Shown here: positions 43,501-52,517 of the stretch, piece after piece | How the letters are laid out: the number at the start of each line of letters is the position of its first letter | Numbering within the stretch: position 1 is the first letter of the stretch | The notes under the pieces: model-generated | The model's input: only the letters and a program-made list of their open reading frames with translations | Databases searched by the model: none | Told to the model about the DNA's origin: nothing | Assembly: GCA_037190845.1 (NCBI GenBank) | Contig: JBBCJI010000023.1 | Coordinates: 79,111 to 143,110 of the forward strand | From: JBEBVQ01 sp037190845 | GTDB taxonomy: Bacteria; Bacteroidota; Bacteroidia; Chitinophagales; Chitinophagaceae | DNA: 64,000 nt | Reading direction: 5' to 3' | Position numbers and translations under genes: made by a program

Positions 43501-43700
43501 TGATATACATGGTTGGACGGAAGTCCACTGTGAATATCAAGGTAGTAAAAAACAGGGCTGGCGGCAGCAACCGAAGCATAAAAAAGAACTATGGCCGGCA
43601 TGCCCGCCCGCCATAGCCACCGGGCACAAATACCCGTCAATAGAGTGTATATGCTCCGTTGAACAACAATAAATGCCCCAGAATACGGATAACCTGCCAA
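40572..43700 (-). CDS. LytS-type sensor histidine kinase with periplasmic propeller
   Basis: A kinase of about 1042 residues. The N-terminus is hydrophobic and then carries two-component-regulator propeller repeats (GLPSNHVYHIHADRNGYIWIG, in parts, and GLPSNDIYGFYEDNRGRIWL). A Y_Y_Y-type domain (FHYRLAGTDKKWKEV, LTLSGLVPGRLYTF) precedes one transmembrane helix at about 796-818. The His-kinase domain has phospho-acceptor His847 in INPHFIFNTL, QPVVENAINHGL (N box) and DDGVGRK. It resembles the periplasmic part of hybrid sensors that detect glycans, but lacks a fused regulator. The start is a TTG at 43700; no closer ATG leaves a good signal sequence. Confidence 0.9.
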   Translation of the reverse strand: MAGYPYSGAFIVVQRSIYTLLTGICARWLWRAGMPAIVLFYASVAAASPVFYYLDIHSGLPSNHVYHIHADRNGYIWIGTPQGVVRYNGYTPRIFDLSKGLPSNDIYGFYEDNRGRIWLKCFCSSLGYIYNNEYKEVVIEDPPARLFAEMWDYGGHAFLYSRYDYYHARNKIYFEQNDTLKSLRFDNGANCHNFRITEDKGLMYVKSIPMASGEDEYDIYHTKIISGQPVTTRAGQLPFKLRIGPDGTDRLQFFNDHVLLFSPAKKEISVFNWAKDRILWQWTPVPDAPVLSDVYAQDRFCFVTAGDSLYVFDESFRRNNAYHTGDISFPGYSSSYQIIKDTFWGLCAGTADAGLYIHIADAGRFPVVSAATAGFRHIGIFPDGVRYWWDGAKNDLVSLDHNGRAVYSARYKMGMVYKMIPRTDHRSLALTKYGLYIFDHATGSLTPFFHGHRLAPGTTPELYERLTRKYAQSIDIALVDSNELFSLSRSGLFHIKLKDSMLSAYVCDDSGEESRESYTRIVYDPLLQALWAYNTHTIMLYDRKGNHTPLVNNAPGQAYFRNIESILLDNTHGNVFIKEFDRLSVFNRYTGRYAVLHHNINLEKSQILLHDGMLIAAGRFGVIVNEIAGPVRLSPPVQYVHPKNIQYNEVRDLYVHDSSIFLNTDKGLFKVPLPHSKQFQLSTTKSVASYRLLAEHAGNRQALHAGDTLLLNQEDMKLILDLIRPLGNGTPKFHYRLAGTDKKWKEVNAGELTLSGLVPGRLYTFSIAASDLVWKSNYQDVYLYVTPYWWQTPAAKRLMWIAGIAAVGLVVGIAVWLTKRVVVQKNIRRNMHMEMELKSIYAQINPHFIFNTLGSAMLLIQKGKIQDAYQHVSRFSLLLRAYMKSSRNRFITIADEVENLRNYIELQQIRFKGKFDYEIILESTEVGQVRIPSLLLQPVVENAINHGLFHKQEKGFLHISFRSGTEYQEVVCVIEDDGVGRKQSKNIRKVSSLKTESYGSFLIEDLVRIFNKYEGTDISVAYTDKEVPGTGTIVTIHIKRTV

Positions 43701-43784
43701 CTACGAAATATTTTGTGTTGCTGCAAAGTAATCCGGAAAGTTAAAAAAATACTGGTATTAATGTAATGAATGTGCCGGATGAGG

Positions 43785-45710
43785 TTATTTTTTGATCACC
43801 CGGTGTATTGTTGTCTGCGCTCGCTTGTCCGTAATATGAATAAGATAAATTCCTTCCGGAACACTGCCGAGGTCGAAGATTAGCTTGTCACCATCGCTGG
43901 TGCTGTACCGTATATGCATCATCTTACCGGTTACATCCAGCAGCCTCGCTTCCCGGACATGGTCTGTGAGATCTTCTCTCTGCACTACTACATAACGAGT
44001 CGTAGGATTGGGGAATACTTTCAGCTCCGGAGCATGCGCTCCGGGTTCAGGTATATCCACCGGGAAGTTATTAACAACCACTTTCTGATTAACCCCCACA
44101 TTCGTAATTGTTTTACGGGAACAATTATGATCCGGCCATCTCACGACAATTGAATCTATATGCGTAGCATTACCCAGACCAAAGTTCATTATGAAAGGCT
44201 GCTGGCCTGCATGCTGACCTCTTCCCGCCATTACTTCCCGCATTTGCATCTTGCCATTGTAATATACATAGACACGCGTACCAATAGCGCTCATATTACT
44301 TCCTCCTCCACTCTTCAATATAAGCTTTACGGCGATCCAGTTATTTTTATTGCCGACATCATTACGCCAGATATCAACAAAACCTATTCCAGCACCCAGA
44401 ACAATAAAGTCGTCGTCTCCATCAAGATCATAATCAAAAGGCTCTATGGCTGCTGTATTCCTGAGGTCTGCCACCAGCAATCCCAGCTCAGCAGCAACCT
44501 CTTTAAAAGAATGATCTGATTGCTGTTTCCAGAAGTATGTACGGTCGGTAGCAGGTACATAAGTGCCTTGCACCATGATGAGGTCTTTAAGACCGTCATT
44601 GTCAAAATCAAGGAATGATCCGTCATAATCTCCCCGATGAAAAGATGCCGGTGGTGATACTGGCAGAAAATCCGGCCGGATGTCGAAAGCATAATTGTGA
44701 TCCGGCCCCTTGTTAATACCTATCGTAGAGCGAAACTCACCGGCGCCATTACCACCATGTACTACGGAAAAGAACAGATCCATGTTCCCGTCATTATTCA
44801 CGTCCTCCGGAATTACGGCAAATGTGCACGCCTGCTGACCGCTCCCCCTATGATATAAATTATAATCAATGGTTGTCGCTATATTGGTGAATCCTCCGTT
44901 CCCATCGTTTTGGAATGCAATTCCCGGCGTGCGGCAATAAGGAGCTGTAAAGATATCAGGATAGCAGTCATTATTCCAGTCGGTAGCTGCTGATCCGTAC
45001 ATGGGTTCCTTATGGTCTCCTATTCCACTGACATCTGTCACATCGGAGAAAGTCCCGTCGCCTTTGCCTTTTAGCAGATAGCCATGATCCCATACATTGT
45101 TCTGATAATCCTTAAACCAGGCTGCAATAAATAAATCCAGATTGCCGTCCCGGTCATAATCTAAGGCAGAAATAGCACGAACATTTATTAATGGCAGCTT
45201 GTCCAGACCATTACCATCAAGCCAGGTAAAATTTCCGGCACCATCTCCAAGATATACCTGACAACGCGTATCCTTTAACGAATAATGCTCCAGCCGGTGA
45301 TAGTAATTACCGGTTACAATATCTATATTTCCATCGTTATTAAAATCTGCCAGTGTATAGCAGTTAGCATTATTTCCGGTATCAGGCGGTACAACATTTA
45401 CCCCGCTCTGGGCGGTAATATCAATGAACTTTCTCTTTCCGGCATCTTCAGGGTCCTGTATGTTGAGGTATATACGTACCGGATTCAGCACAGTGTATAT
45501 GGTTGTCCCCGGCGGCGTTTCTACCGTGACAATATCGGGGTAATCATCATTATTGACATCTGCTATGCTGACCATCGCCCCTCCTTTCGGCAGATCCCAG
45601 CCTACCTCATCATTTACTTTTTTAAACCATCCCGGAGCCTGGGCAGTCAGTTGTCCAGCAATCAATAACATACCTGCTGCGAGGGAGATTTTTTTAATGC
45701 TATTTTTCAT
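43785..45710 (-). CDS. FG-GAP/ASPIC-UnbV (CRTAC1-like) protein with T9SS type A sorting domain
   Basis: The 641-residue CRTAC1-like protein of cassette B. Signal peptide MKNSIKKISLAAGMLLIAGQLTAQ. FG-GAP loops include DVNNDDYPDIVTV, DFNNDGNIDIVTG, DYDRDGNLDLFIA, DVNNDGNMDLFFS and DYDLDGDDDFIVL. The ASPIC/UnbV part has GTRVYVYYNGKMQMREVMAG and IDSIVVRWPDHNCSRK. The sorting domain runs from VFPNPTTRYVVVQ to IHRVIKK. Relative to 29174 and 55904 the stretch DFIVLGAGIGFVDIWRNDVGNK differs, while the rest is closely similar. It is separated by 97 bp from the type B gene upstream and by 84 bp from the sensor kinase of cassette C downstream. Confidence 0.9.
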   Translation of the reverse strand: MKNSIKKISLAAGMLLIAGQLTAQAPGWFKKVNDEVGWDLPKGGAMVSIADVNNDDYPDIVTVETPPGTTIYTVLNPVRIYLNIQDPEDAGKRKFIDITAQSGVNVVPPDTGNNANCYTLADFNNDGNIDIVTGNYYHRLEHYSLKDTRCQVYLGDGAGNFTWLDGNGLDKLPLINVRAISALDYDRDGNLDLFIAAWFKDYQNNVWDHGYLLKGKGDGTFSDVTDVSGIGDHKEPMYGSAATDWNNDCYPDIFTAPYCRTPGIAFQNDGNGGFTNIATTIDYNLYHRGSGQQACTFAVIPEDVNNDGNMDLFFSVVHGGNGAGEFRSTIGINKGPDHNYAFDIRPDFLPVSPPASFHRGDYDGSFLDFDNDGLKDLIMVQGTYVPATDRTYFWKQQSDHSFKEVAAELGLLVADLRNTAAIEPFDYDLDGDDDFIVLGAGIGFVDIWRNDVGNKNNWIAVKLILKSGGGSNMSAIGTRVYVYYNGKMQMREVMAGRGQHAGQQPFIMNFGLGNATHIDSIVVRWPDHNCSRKTITNVGVNQKVVVNNFPVDIPEPGAHAPELKVFPNPTTRYVVVQREDLTDHVREARLLDVTGKMMHIRYSTSDGDKLIFDLGSVPEGIYLIHITDKRAQTTIHRVIKK

Positions 45711-45807
45711 GTTTTAATAAATAAACTATGCTGATATTTTATAGATGGAAGCGGCATGATATTTCTTGCCCTGTAAATAACCAACAGACAACTTCACCTG
45801 GCTATCA

Positions 45808-48579
45808 CTAACGTAACAGGTGAAAATCCCCATGCTGTGTATATGGCATACCATCTATGTTGTATTGTAACAGAAATACGTAAGTACCCAGTGATGCAGG
45901 TAACCCTTTATGATTACCATCCCACCCTTTCAGTTTGTCGTTTGTGGTAAATATCCGCTCTCCCCATCTGTTATATATACCAAGTGTCACACCCTCCAGA
46001 CGGCCGATATTACCCAGTATACGGAATACATCATTTACACCATCGCCATTAGGAGTGAAGGCGTTCGGAAGCCATATGTCGCAGAATATCTGCTTCACTT
46101 CGATCGTATCCTGATACGTACCACATTTGTTGATTGCGGTTACAATGTAGGTTCCACCATACTGAACCTGCAAGTATTTACCCACACTTCCGTCCGACCA
46201 CCGCAATGAATCCGTATTCAATGACCAAGCCGACAGATGTAATGGCGTTTCCTCACAAACAGTTGTATCGGGGCCTAATGACACTACCGGGTCAGGAAAG
46301 TAAGACAGAACAATCGTATCTCTGCCGGTGCAATTATATTCCGTGGTAACATCAACAATATAAGTCCCAGCATCCGTTACAGATATGGAAGATGTAGTGG
46401 CACCTGTATTCCACGCATAAGAACTGTTGCTGCCATAACCAGCATCCAGGATGATCGTTTGTTCGTAGCAGATATCCCCGTCGGCGCCCAGGTTAATATC
46501 AGGATCAGGCATTGCAGTGATACTTATTGTATCCAACACCACGCAACCATTGAGATTTACAGATAAGACATAATCTCCTGTTTCGGCAACATGAATATAA
46601 GGCGTGGTGGCGCCTGTATTCCAACTATACACAGCACCGGCAATCTCCGTGCCGATACGGGCCGGCAGTTGCGTACAAATAATACTGTCCGCCCCGATGT
46701 ATACCTCCGGGTCCGGGACAGCCACAATGGCAATAGAATCCCTTATAGTACATCCATATCTTGACACCTCCAGCCAGTAGATACCACTGCGTGTAACATT
46801 CATCTCTGTCGTAGACAATCCGTTACTCCAGAGATAGTGACTGCCGGGTGGTTGTACAGACCGCAGTGTATAAGGTAAAGCGCTTGCACAGAAATTAGTA
46901 TCGACGCCCAGGTTTACTACAGGCAGCGGATGGACAGTAACATCTATTGTATCGTTCCCCGTACACCCCCGGTCCGTCACCTGCAATGAATAGCTGCCGG
47001 AAGCGCTGACTGTTATGGAAGATGTGGTGGCGCCCGTGCTCCATAAATATCTGTACTGTGACGAGCTGCCTGGCGTAAAAAGGGTATGTAGTTCACCTTC
47101 ACATATATCTATATCGTTACCCAGATCCACCACAGGAGTTGTTATAAATGAAACCGTAACCGTATCTGCCGCGCCACATACCATACCAGACACCGCTACC
47201 GAATAAGTACCGCCTGGCGGAGTAACTATAATAGACGGAGTCGTTTCCCCATTACTCCATTGATAGCCGGTAGCGCCGGCTTGTGCGGCATTGAGTATGT
47301 AGCTTGTACCATCACACAGAACCGTATCCGGGCCAAGCAGGTTATCACGGCCGGAAACGACTACAACCTGCTTGCAGAAGGAATAGGCGCCCATAATAGC
47401 GCCCTGGTCTACCATCAGGGTAATATCGTAAATACCCGGAGTCGAAAAGCTATGGTTTATTGTGGGAGTATTATATGCATTAATTGTACCAGCCGGTAAT
47501 GTCAGGAGGTTTATATTCTCTACCGAATTACTTCCTACGACCAACGCATTCAGATCATTATTGTAGATGTACGGCTGAAACGAATTTGCCCTGGAAACGA
47601 TATTCCCCATCGATGTCGCGACAGGCGCCGGGTTTGTTATATCATTCTGGAAGTCAATTTTAATCAGCCGCCCTCCTTCATTCATTACATAGGCATACAA
47701 CGCTCCGCATCCGGAAAATACATTAACCCCGCGCGGAAGGCTCATCAGGCTTCCAGGATTACCCAGATAGGTCACTGCGGGCATATTGTTTTTCAGATTC
47801 GTACCAAAATCAAAACGCGAATATCCGGTAAATGTACCTGTAAGGTTTGTCACCAGCATATGCCAGTTTGCCCCCTGCTGGTGTAATGAAAAATTACAAG
47901 GGGAACTATAATTGTTTACCGGAAGCATTATTGCAGCCGGAGTATTGGTAATCTGCGTACCAAAGTCAAATCGTGTAATGCCCCCGGCCCGGTTTGCGGT
48001 AAAGCCGATCCATTCATTCCCAATCTTTCTTATTCCTAACTGATGCGGCCAGGCCAATTCAGAGAAGGTGTAAGGCATTACGGTAGCTGTGGGTATATTC
48101 GCCAGCGAATTACCAAAATCAAGGCGCATCAGCTCCGGCGTATAATTGACTGTAAACCCGTACCAGTTACCCGTCGTGCTATCTTGCAGTACTTCAACCC
48201 CCTGAAGCCTCTGCCCTGCAGGACGACCAAACGTTCCCAGCGAAGTGGCTACAGGTGCATTATACGGACTATTGCCAAAATCAAGACGGACAACCTCGCT
48301 GCTATTATAATTTCCCGTAAACGCATACCAATTACCATTGTCATGATTAATTGCAATAAATCCAGGTGTTGAAAGCGGAGTTCCGGAAAATACAGCGGAA
48401 GCCGTCGGGGTCGAAAAATTAAGGTTTACCGAATCAAAATTCCAGGAATATACATAGCCCTGGACAGGTGTAGTAAAAGAGATGATCTCGTTAACGCATA
48501 CGGTATCAGGGCTGTTTATCTGCGCCATACCGTAATGGGTACATAAAATCAAAAACAGGGTTTTTATTAAATACCTCAT
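45808..48579 (-). CDS. Large protein with RxDFG propeller-like domain and Ig repeats, T9SS type B sorting domain
   Basis: A 923-residue secreted protein of cassette B. After signal peptide MRYLIKTLFLILCTHYGMAQ, the N-terminal domain has the five-motif propeller-like pattern otherwise seen in type A proteins: VRLDFGNSPYN, MRLDFGNSLANIP, TRFDFGTQITNTP, SRFDFGTNLKNN and IKIDFQNDITN. Then come seven Ig-like repeats of about 75-80 residues (for example VVDLGNDIDICEGELHTLF, YLWSTGATTSSI, GSYSLQV). The CHU_C domain runs from WLPNAFTPNGDGVNDVFRI to FHLLR. So it combines a type A-style head with a type B-style tail. It starts 36 bp after the type A gene. Confidence 0.9.
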   Translation of the reverse strand: MRYLIKTLFLILCTHYGMAQINSPDTVCVNEIISFTTPVQGYVYSWNFDSVNLNFSTPTASAVFSGTPLSTPGFIAINHDNGNWYAFTGNYNSSEVVRLDFGNSPYNAPVATSLGTFGRPAGQRLQGVEVLQDSTTGNWYGFTVNYTPELMRLDFGNSLANIPTATVMPYTFSELAWPHQLGIRKIGNEWIGFTANRAGGITRFDFGTQITNTPAAIMLPVNNYSSPCNFSLHQQGANWHMLVTNLTGTFTGYSRFDFGTNLKNNMPAVTYLGNPGSLMSLPRGVNVFSGCGALYAYVMNEGGRLIKIDFQNDITNPAPVATSMGNIVSRANSFQPYIYNNDLNALVVGSNSVENINLLTLPAGTINAYNTPTINHSFSTPGIYDITLMVDQGAIMGAYSFCKQVVVVSGRDNLLGPDTVLCDGTSYILNAAQAGATGYQWSNGETTPSIIVTPPGGTYSVAVSGMVCGAADTVTVSFITTPVVDLGNDIDICEGELHTLFTPGSSSQYRYLWSTGATTSSITVSASGSYSLQVTDRGCTGNDTIDVTVHPLPVVNLGVDTNFCASALPYTLRSVQPPGSHYLWSNGLSTTEMNVTRSGIYWLEVSRYGCTIRDSIAIVAVPDPEVYIGADSIICTQLPARIGTEIAGAVYSWNTGATTPYIHVAETGDYVLSVNLNGCVVLDTISITAMPDPDINLGADGDICYEQTIILDAGYGSNSSYAWNTGATTSSISVTDAGTYIVDVTTEYNCTGRDTIVLSYFPDPVVSLGPDTTVCEETPLHLSAWSLNTDSLRWSDGSVGKYLQVQYGGTYIVTAINKCGTYQDTIEVKQIFCDIWLPNAFTPNGDGVNDVFRILGNIGRLEGVTLGIYNRWGERIFTTNDKLKGWDGNHKGLPASLGTYVFLLQYNIDGMPYTQHGDFHLLR

Positions 48580-48615
48580 ATGGAATCATTTAGGGTTTAT
48601 ACATTCAATATGATA

Positions 48616-51588
48616 TTACCGGTAATTTTTTATCATTATTTTTTCATTCCGGATATACATCCCCTTCCCGTCTGTAATGCGCAATATGTACAGGCCATCC
48701 GGATAACCTTCGAGATCAAACGTCAGTATTTTTTCTCCGGACTGCATCAGCAGACTCCTGCCATCTGCCGTAGATAATGTGGCTTGTACAGGTATCTCTG
48801 CCCTGACATATAATACCGAGGAGGCCGGATTCGGATATGCGCTCGCCTGCCGGGATAATGCTATCTCCGCTACTGATACTTTTGTAACATTATATACGGC
48901 GGAAGTAGCCGTACATCCGTTATCATCCGTTACCGCCACACTATATCCCCCGTCTGACGTTGGTTCAAAAATTGAATCCGTCGCTCCAGCTATACCCTGA
49001 CCACCTGTAAGCCACTGATAAGAAGAATGGCCAGGCGTTGCATGAAGCAGCACTCCATCCCAGGTAATATTCACAACCGGAAGGGGATGAACTGTTACAG
49101 CCACTTCATTTGTAGTATCCTCACAACCGGGCACTGAAGACCGCCCCACGACAACTGTATATACGCCTGTTTCCGTAATTTCCAGAAAATAAGCGCTTGC
49201 CAGCGGGATCATGGTACCAGCGTTCATCCATAGATACGTCAGACCGGTATCCTGACTCTCAACCTCAAGCGTCACTAACCCACCATTACAGAAAGCCGTA
49301 TCTCCCGGGTCCAATGATGCCACAGGACGATCATACACAAAGACGTCCACAGGAGTCGTGCTGTCTGAACAACCTGTTGAACTATTAGTCGCTACCACCT
49401 TATATGATCCTGTAACACTGGCCATATAGCTATTCGCATTCACACCTACATGCGTTGCACCATCTTTCCACTGATAATCAATACCACTCCCACCCGTAGC
49501 TGTCAGGATAACCGTCTCTCCCGTACATACTTCAGTAGCGCCGCCTGCCGTTACCGAAACAACCGGTAACGGATGCACAGCCAGTACGGTAGCGGGAGCG
49601 GAAGTAGCAGCACATTGCGTTGTCGTGTTCGTTGCTGTTACCGTATAAGTCCCGGCGGTTTTTGCATACCAGGTAGTGCCGGTACCGACATTCGTACCGC
49701 CTTCTTTCCACTGATAGCTCACGCCGCTGCTGCCGCTTGCCGTCAGTTGCAGACTGTCGCCCACACAGATCGAACGAGCGCCCGTATTCGTTGATGCTAC
49801 TGTTGGCAAATCGTTGACCGTCAAAACCGTTGCAGGTGTTGAAGTCGCTGAACAGTTTGTACTTGTATTCGTTACCGTGACTGTATAATTCCCCACAGTC
49901 CTGGCATAATAGGTAGCGCTGTTTGTACCTACATTCGTTGTGCCCCGTTTCCATTGGTAGCTCACTCCGCTGCTCCCGCCGGCTGTCAACTGAAGACTGT
50001 CGTTCGCGCAGATCGAACGGGCGCCCGTATTTGTAGACGTTACCGTCGGCAACGCATTTACGATGATCGTGGTATCCCGCCACGGACCGGCACTACCACC
50101 TGAATTAACGGCACGTACCTGCAGTATTCCGTTTATTGCATTTCCGGCAAAGCCAAGCGTATTGGACGGTGTTGAGGTATTAGCGGAAAAACTAACACCC
50201 GTACCCGTATATTGCCAGTCATAAGACACCGCATCTGTAACGGCAGGTACGGTATAAGTAACATTCGATTCCCCTGCACAGACTGTCGGTTTCGCGACCG
50301 TATATGCGGCAGGCTGAGCAGGAGCCGGCGTTACGATGTCAATAGTATGGCAGAACGTGCGTACGTAATTCCCATCCATGTTCACAACGAGACTGACATT
50401 ATACGTCCCCGTAGTAGAAAATGTATGTGTAAAAACAGGATCAGCATATTTATGCACTGATCCGGAAGGCAGATCAGACAGCTTCATGTTATATATCTTA
50501 TTGTCACTAAAAGCACTGATCATCGCATACAGCGTATCCCTGTATACATACGGATAAAGCCCTTGTTGTATAGTCCCTCCCACATTGCTGCTCCCCACTG
50601 TAACTGCAGCGGCCGGGATACTGGTAATATCTCCGTTAAAGTCAAGCCGTTTGGTGTTACTCCCGGAATGCACATAGGCTACCAGCTCTTTCCCGCAGTC
50701 TCCCGATACAATTCGTATAGCCCAGTTATTGCCGGCTCCGAGTACATTGCTACCAACGGTAGTAACAGCAGGTGTGTTATTCTTAAGACCTGCAGTACCG
50801 AAATCATAACGCCTCAACGTACCGTTATCAGTATGTACCATCAATCCATACCAAAGTCCGTTCTGTTTATACAAAGCAAGTGAAGTGATCCGGGTGCTGG
50901 CAGCAGGCAGCTCAATGACGGCGAGGGGATTTATATTAGTAATATCAGTACCAAGATCCACACGTGTCGGAGGACCGCCCCGGTGTGTCACAAACATGAT
51001 ATATTCATTATCTTCCTTCACAACACTTATGTCACAAACCTGCGCCCCTGAAGCAGCAGGTATATTAACAGTTACAAGCGTTGGCGTGTTTGCAAGAGAA
51101 TTGCCGAAATCAAGTCGCTTGATTAATAACCAACCGTTGGTAGCATCACCGATCTGCGCAATGAATCCATGCCAGTTTCCGGTGACATCATTGTATATGA
51201 AAGTTGTACCGATCTCCGTCTTTGTAAGCGTGGTGAATGTGCCGAGATTGGTAACATTGACAGACGGCACAGTAGGATTAGCCCCAAGGTCGATACGCAT
51301 CAGCGCACGTGTGTTCTGGGCAATACAGAAGGCATACCAATGACCTTTATCGTTTAATATGGAAACATGTTGGGGTTGAGTTACGGATGCGACCTCTGTG
51401 CGTGTAACTGACACAGGCATATCCAAGCTCACCGGTTCCAGACTCCAGGTATATGTCTGCTGACCAGACGGTGCTGTAAAAGTGACGGGGGCGCCGACAG
51501 TTGCAGTGGTGGGCGCTGTTATTTGGGATTTACCGGTTATGGCACTGCACAACAGTGAAAAAAGAAGGAGGAATAATTGTTTCATCAT
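48616..51588 (-). CDS. Large Ig-like protein with RxDFG propeller-like domain, T9SS type A sorting domain
   Basis: A 990-residue secreted protein of cassette B. Signal peptide MMKQLFLLLFSLLCSAITGKSQ; the ATG at 51585 is equally possible. Propeller-like motifs: MRIDLGANPTVP, KRLDFGNSLANTP, TRVDLGTDITN, RRYDFGTAGLKNNTP, KRLDFNGDITSIP. A KPTVCAGESNVTYTVPAVT domain precedes Ig-like repeats. Two adjacent repeats (SICANDSLQLTAGGSSGVSYQW and SICVGDSLQLTASGSSGVSYQW, in parts) are almost identical, with an exact 81-residue period. The sorting domain begins ASAYPNPASSVLYVRAE and ends RNEKIMIKNYR. It is the first structural gene after the cassette B half-site array. Confidence 0.88.
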   Translation of the reverse strand: MMKQLFLLLFSLLCSAITGKSQITAPTTATVGAPVTFTAPSGQQTYTWSLEPVSLDMPVSVTRTEVASVTQPQHVSILNDKGHWYAFCIAQNTRALMRIDLGANPTVPSVNVTNLGTFTTLTKTEIGTTFIYNDVTGNWHGFIAQIGDATNGWLLIKRLDFGNSLANTPTLVTVNIPAASGAQVCDISVVKEDNEYIMFVTHRGGPPTRVDLGTDITNINPLAVIELPAASTRITSLALYKQNGLWYGLMVHTDNGTLRRYDFGTAGLKNNTPAVTTVGSNVLGAGNNWAIRIVSGDCGKELVAYVHSGSNTKRLDFNGDITSIPAAAVTVGSSNVGGTIQQGLYPYVYRDTLYAMISAFSDNKIYNMKLSDLPSGSVHKYADPVFTHTFSTTGTYNVSLVVNMDGNYVRTFCHTIDIVTPAPAQPAAYTVAKPTVCAGESNVTYTVPAVTDAVSYDWQYTGTGVSFSANTSTPSNTLGFAGNAINGILQVRAVNSGGSAGPWRDTTIIVNALPTVTSTNTGARSICANDSLQLTAGGSSGVSYQWKRGTTNVGTNSATYYARTVGNYTVTVTNTSTNCSATSTPATVLTVNDLPTVASTNTGARSICVGDSLQLTASGSSGVSYQWKEGGTNVGTGTTWYAKTAGTYTVTATNTTTQCAATSAPATVLAVHPLPVVSVTAGGATEVCTGETVILTATGGSGIDYQWKDGATHVGVNANSYMASVTGSYKVVATNSSTGCSDSTTPVDVFVYDRPVASLDPGDTAFCNGGLVTLEVESQDTGLTYLWMNAGTMIPLASAYFLEITETGVYTVVVGRSSVPGCEDTTNEVAVTVHPLPVVNITWDGVLLHATPGHSSYQWLTGGQGIAGATDSIFEPTSDGGYSVAVTDDNGCTATSAVYNVTKVSVAEIALSRQASAYPNPASSVLYVRAEIPVQATLSTADGRSLLMQSGEKILTFDLEGYPDGLYILRITDGKGMYIRNEKIMIKNYR
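49560..50045 (-). repeat. Tandem 243-bp repeat inside the type A gene of cassette B
   Basis: Two head-to-tail units with a period of exactly 243 bp (81 codons), for example GATCGAACGAGCGCCCGTAT at 49768 and GATCGAACGGGCGCCCGTAT at 50011. By eye about 80-85% of bases agree. They encode two adjacent Ig-like domains, indicating a fairly recent in-frame duplication. Confidence 0.75.
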
Positions 51589-51632
51589 GCTTGCATTTAA
51601 AATTTGTATGGCGGAAGAATAAATTATCTATA

Positions 51633-51721
51633 CAATATTAAATGAGCTGTAAAACAACCAATACAACTATATGATGAACCGATGATTTCACCTGATGAAG
51701 CCATCAGTTTATTTGATATAC
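51633..51721 (-). promoter_or_regulatory. Promoter with three 21-bp-spaced LytTR-type half-sites (gene 48616)
   Basis: Plus-strand half-sites start at 51671 (ATGATGAAC), 51692 (CTGATGAAG) and 51713 (TTGATATAC), exactly 21 bp apart; coding-strand core TTCATCA. The proximal site ends 30 bp upstream of TAATATTG (51640-51633), the same offset as both cassette C promoters. The half-site sequence differs from cassette C (TTTYAATGG), suggesting a different binding specificity. Confidence 0.66.
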
Positions 51722-51761
51722 TTTCTCTGCCAGGTTCACAATAAGATTACAACAGCGGTCT

Positions 51762-52517
51762 TCAGCCAGCCTTATCGTCCAGCCGGGCTTTCGTAACGGT
51801 TACAAAGCGCGCCAGAAAATCTTCACGCAGATTTTTGGAAACAGGTATTTCCTTCTTATCCGACATTACGACAAAACCTTCTGACTGGTAGCGAACGATA
51901 CATCCCAGGTTGACAATATAAGAACGGTGTACCGGGTAAAAGGAATGATTTTCGACCAATTTCCTAAACGTACCCAGATAATGAGAGCTGAGCAATTCTG
52001 AATCCGTCATGACAATCCGGGTATATTTATTGACAGATTCCAGGTATATAATATCATTAATGTTCACGTAGTCTATTCCTTTCCGGTTAGGTATCCCCAG
52101 CTTCATATTGGATACGGCAGGGGGCTCCTGTTTTGCAAGACGTTTATGCTGACTTCGCTCAATTGCCTTATCAATACTCGCCACCATTTCTTCATCATCT
52201 ATCGGCTTTAGCAGATATCCGGTGGCAAAAAAGCGGATAGACTCCATTACATAATCAGCATATGCTGTCGTAAATATAATCTCACATTCTATTTCGGGCA
52301 GCAGACGCAACATATCCATCCCATTCTTTTCGGGCATGGAGATATCAAGAAACAGTATGTCCGGCTGCTGTTTCCGCAATGCATTTAACGCTTCTTCCCA
52401 CGACTGATAAGAGCCCGTTATCGTTAAATGCTGGTAAAGCTTTCCCAGCTTCATTGTAAGTCGTTCGATTGCGTCAGCCTCATCATCTACAATCATGCAG
52501 GTAATTTGCTCTGTCAT
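51762..52517 (-). CDS. LytTR-family response regulator
   Basis: A 251-residue paralogue of 39826. The receiver domain has IVDDEAD, phospho-acceptor Asp58 in DILFLDISMPEKNG, IIFTTAYADYVM and GYLLKPIDDE. The LytTR domain has YLESVNKYTRIVM, ELLSSHYLGTFRKLVENH, PVHRSYIVNLGCIVRYQSEG and SKNLREDFLARF. Residues in its DNA-facing loops differ from 39826 (SSHY versus SSHN, VNLGCI versus INLNYI), in line with the different half-sites in front of the two target sets. The gene overlaps the sensor kinase stop by 4 bp. Regulation of 48616 and the following genes is inferred from position and operator geometry. Confidence 0.95.
   Translation of the reverse strand: MTEQITCMIVDDEADAIERLTMKLGKLYQHLTITGSYQSWEEALNALRKQQPDILFLDISMPEKNGMDMLRLLPEIECEIIFTTAYADYVMESIRFFATGYLLKPIDDEEMVASIDKAIERSQHKRLAKQEPPAVSNMKLGIPNRKGIDYVNINDIIYLESVNKYTRIVMTDSELLSSHYLGTFRKLVENHSFYPVHRSYIVNLGCIVRYQSEGFVVMSDKKEIPVSKNLREDFLARFVTVTKARLDDKAG

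Larger units (their letters stand above)
29174..43700 (-). other. Cassette C: LytS/LytTR system with four T9SS surface-protein genes
   Basis: Reading right to left: sensor kinase (43700-40572), overlapping LytTR regulator (to 39826), half-site array, type A protein (39613-36740), long palindrome, second half-site array, type A protein (36528-33469), type B protein (33460-31160), CRTAC1-like protein (31108-29174). It parallels cassette B gene for gene except that the type A gene and its promoter array are present twice. Confidence 0.82.
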
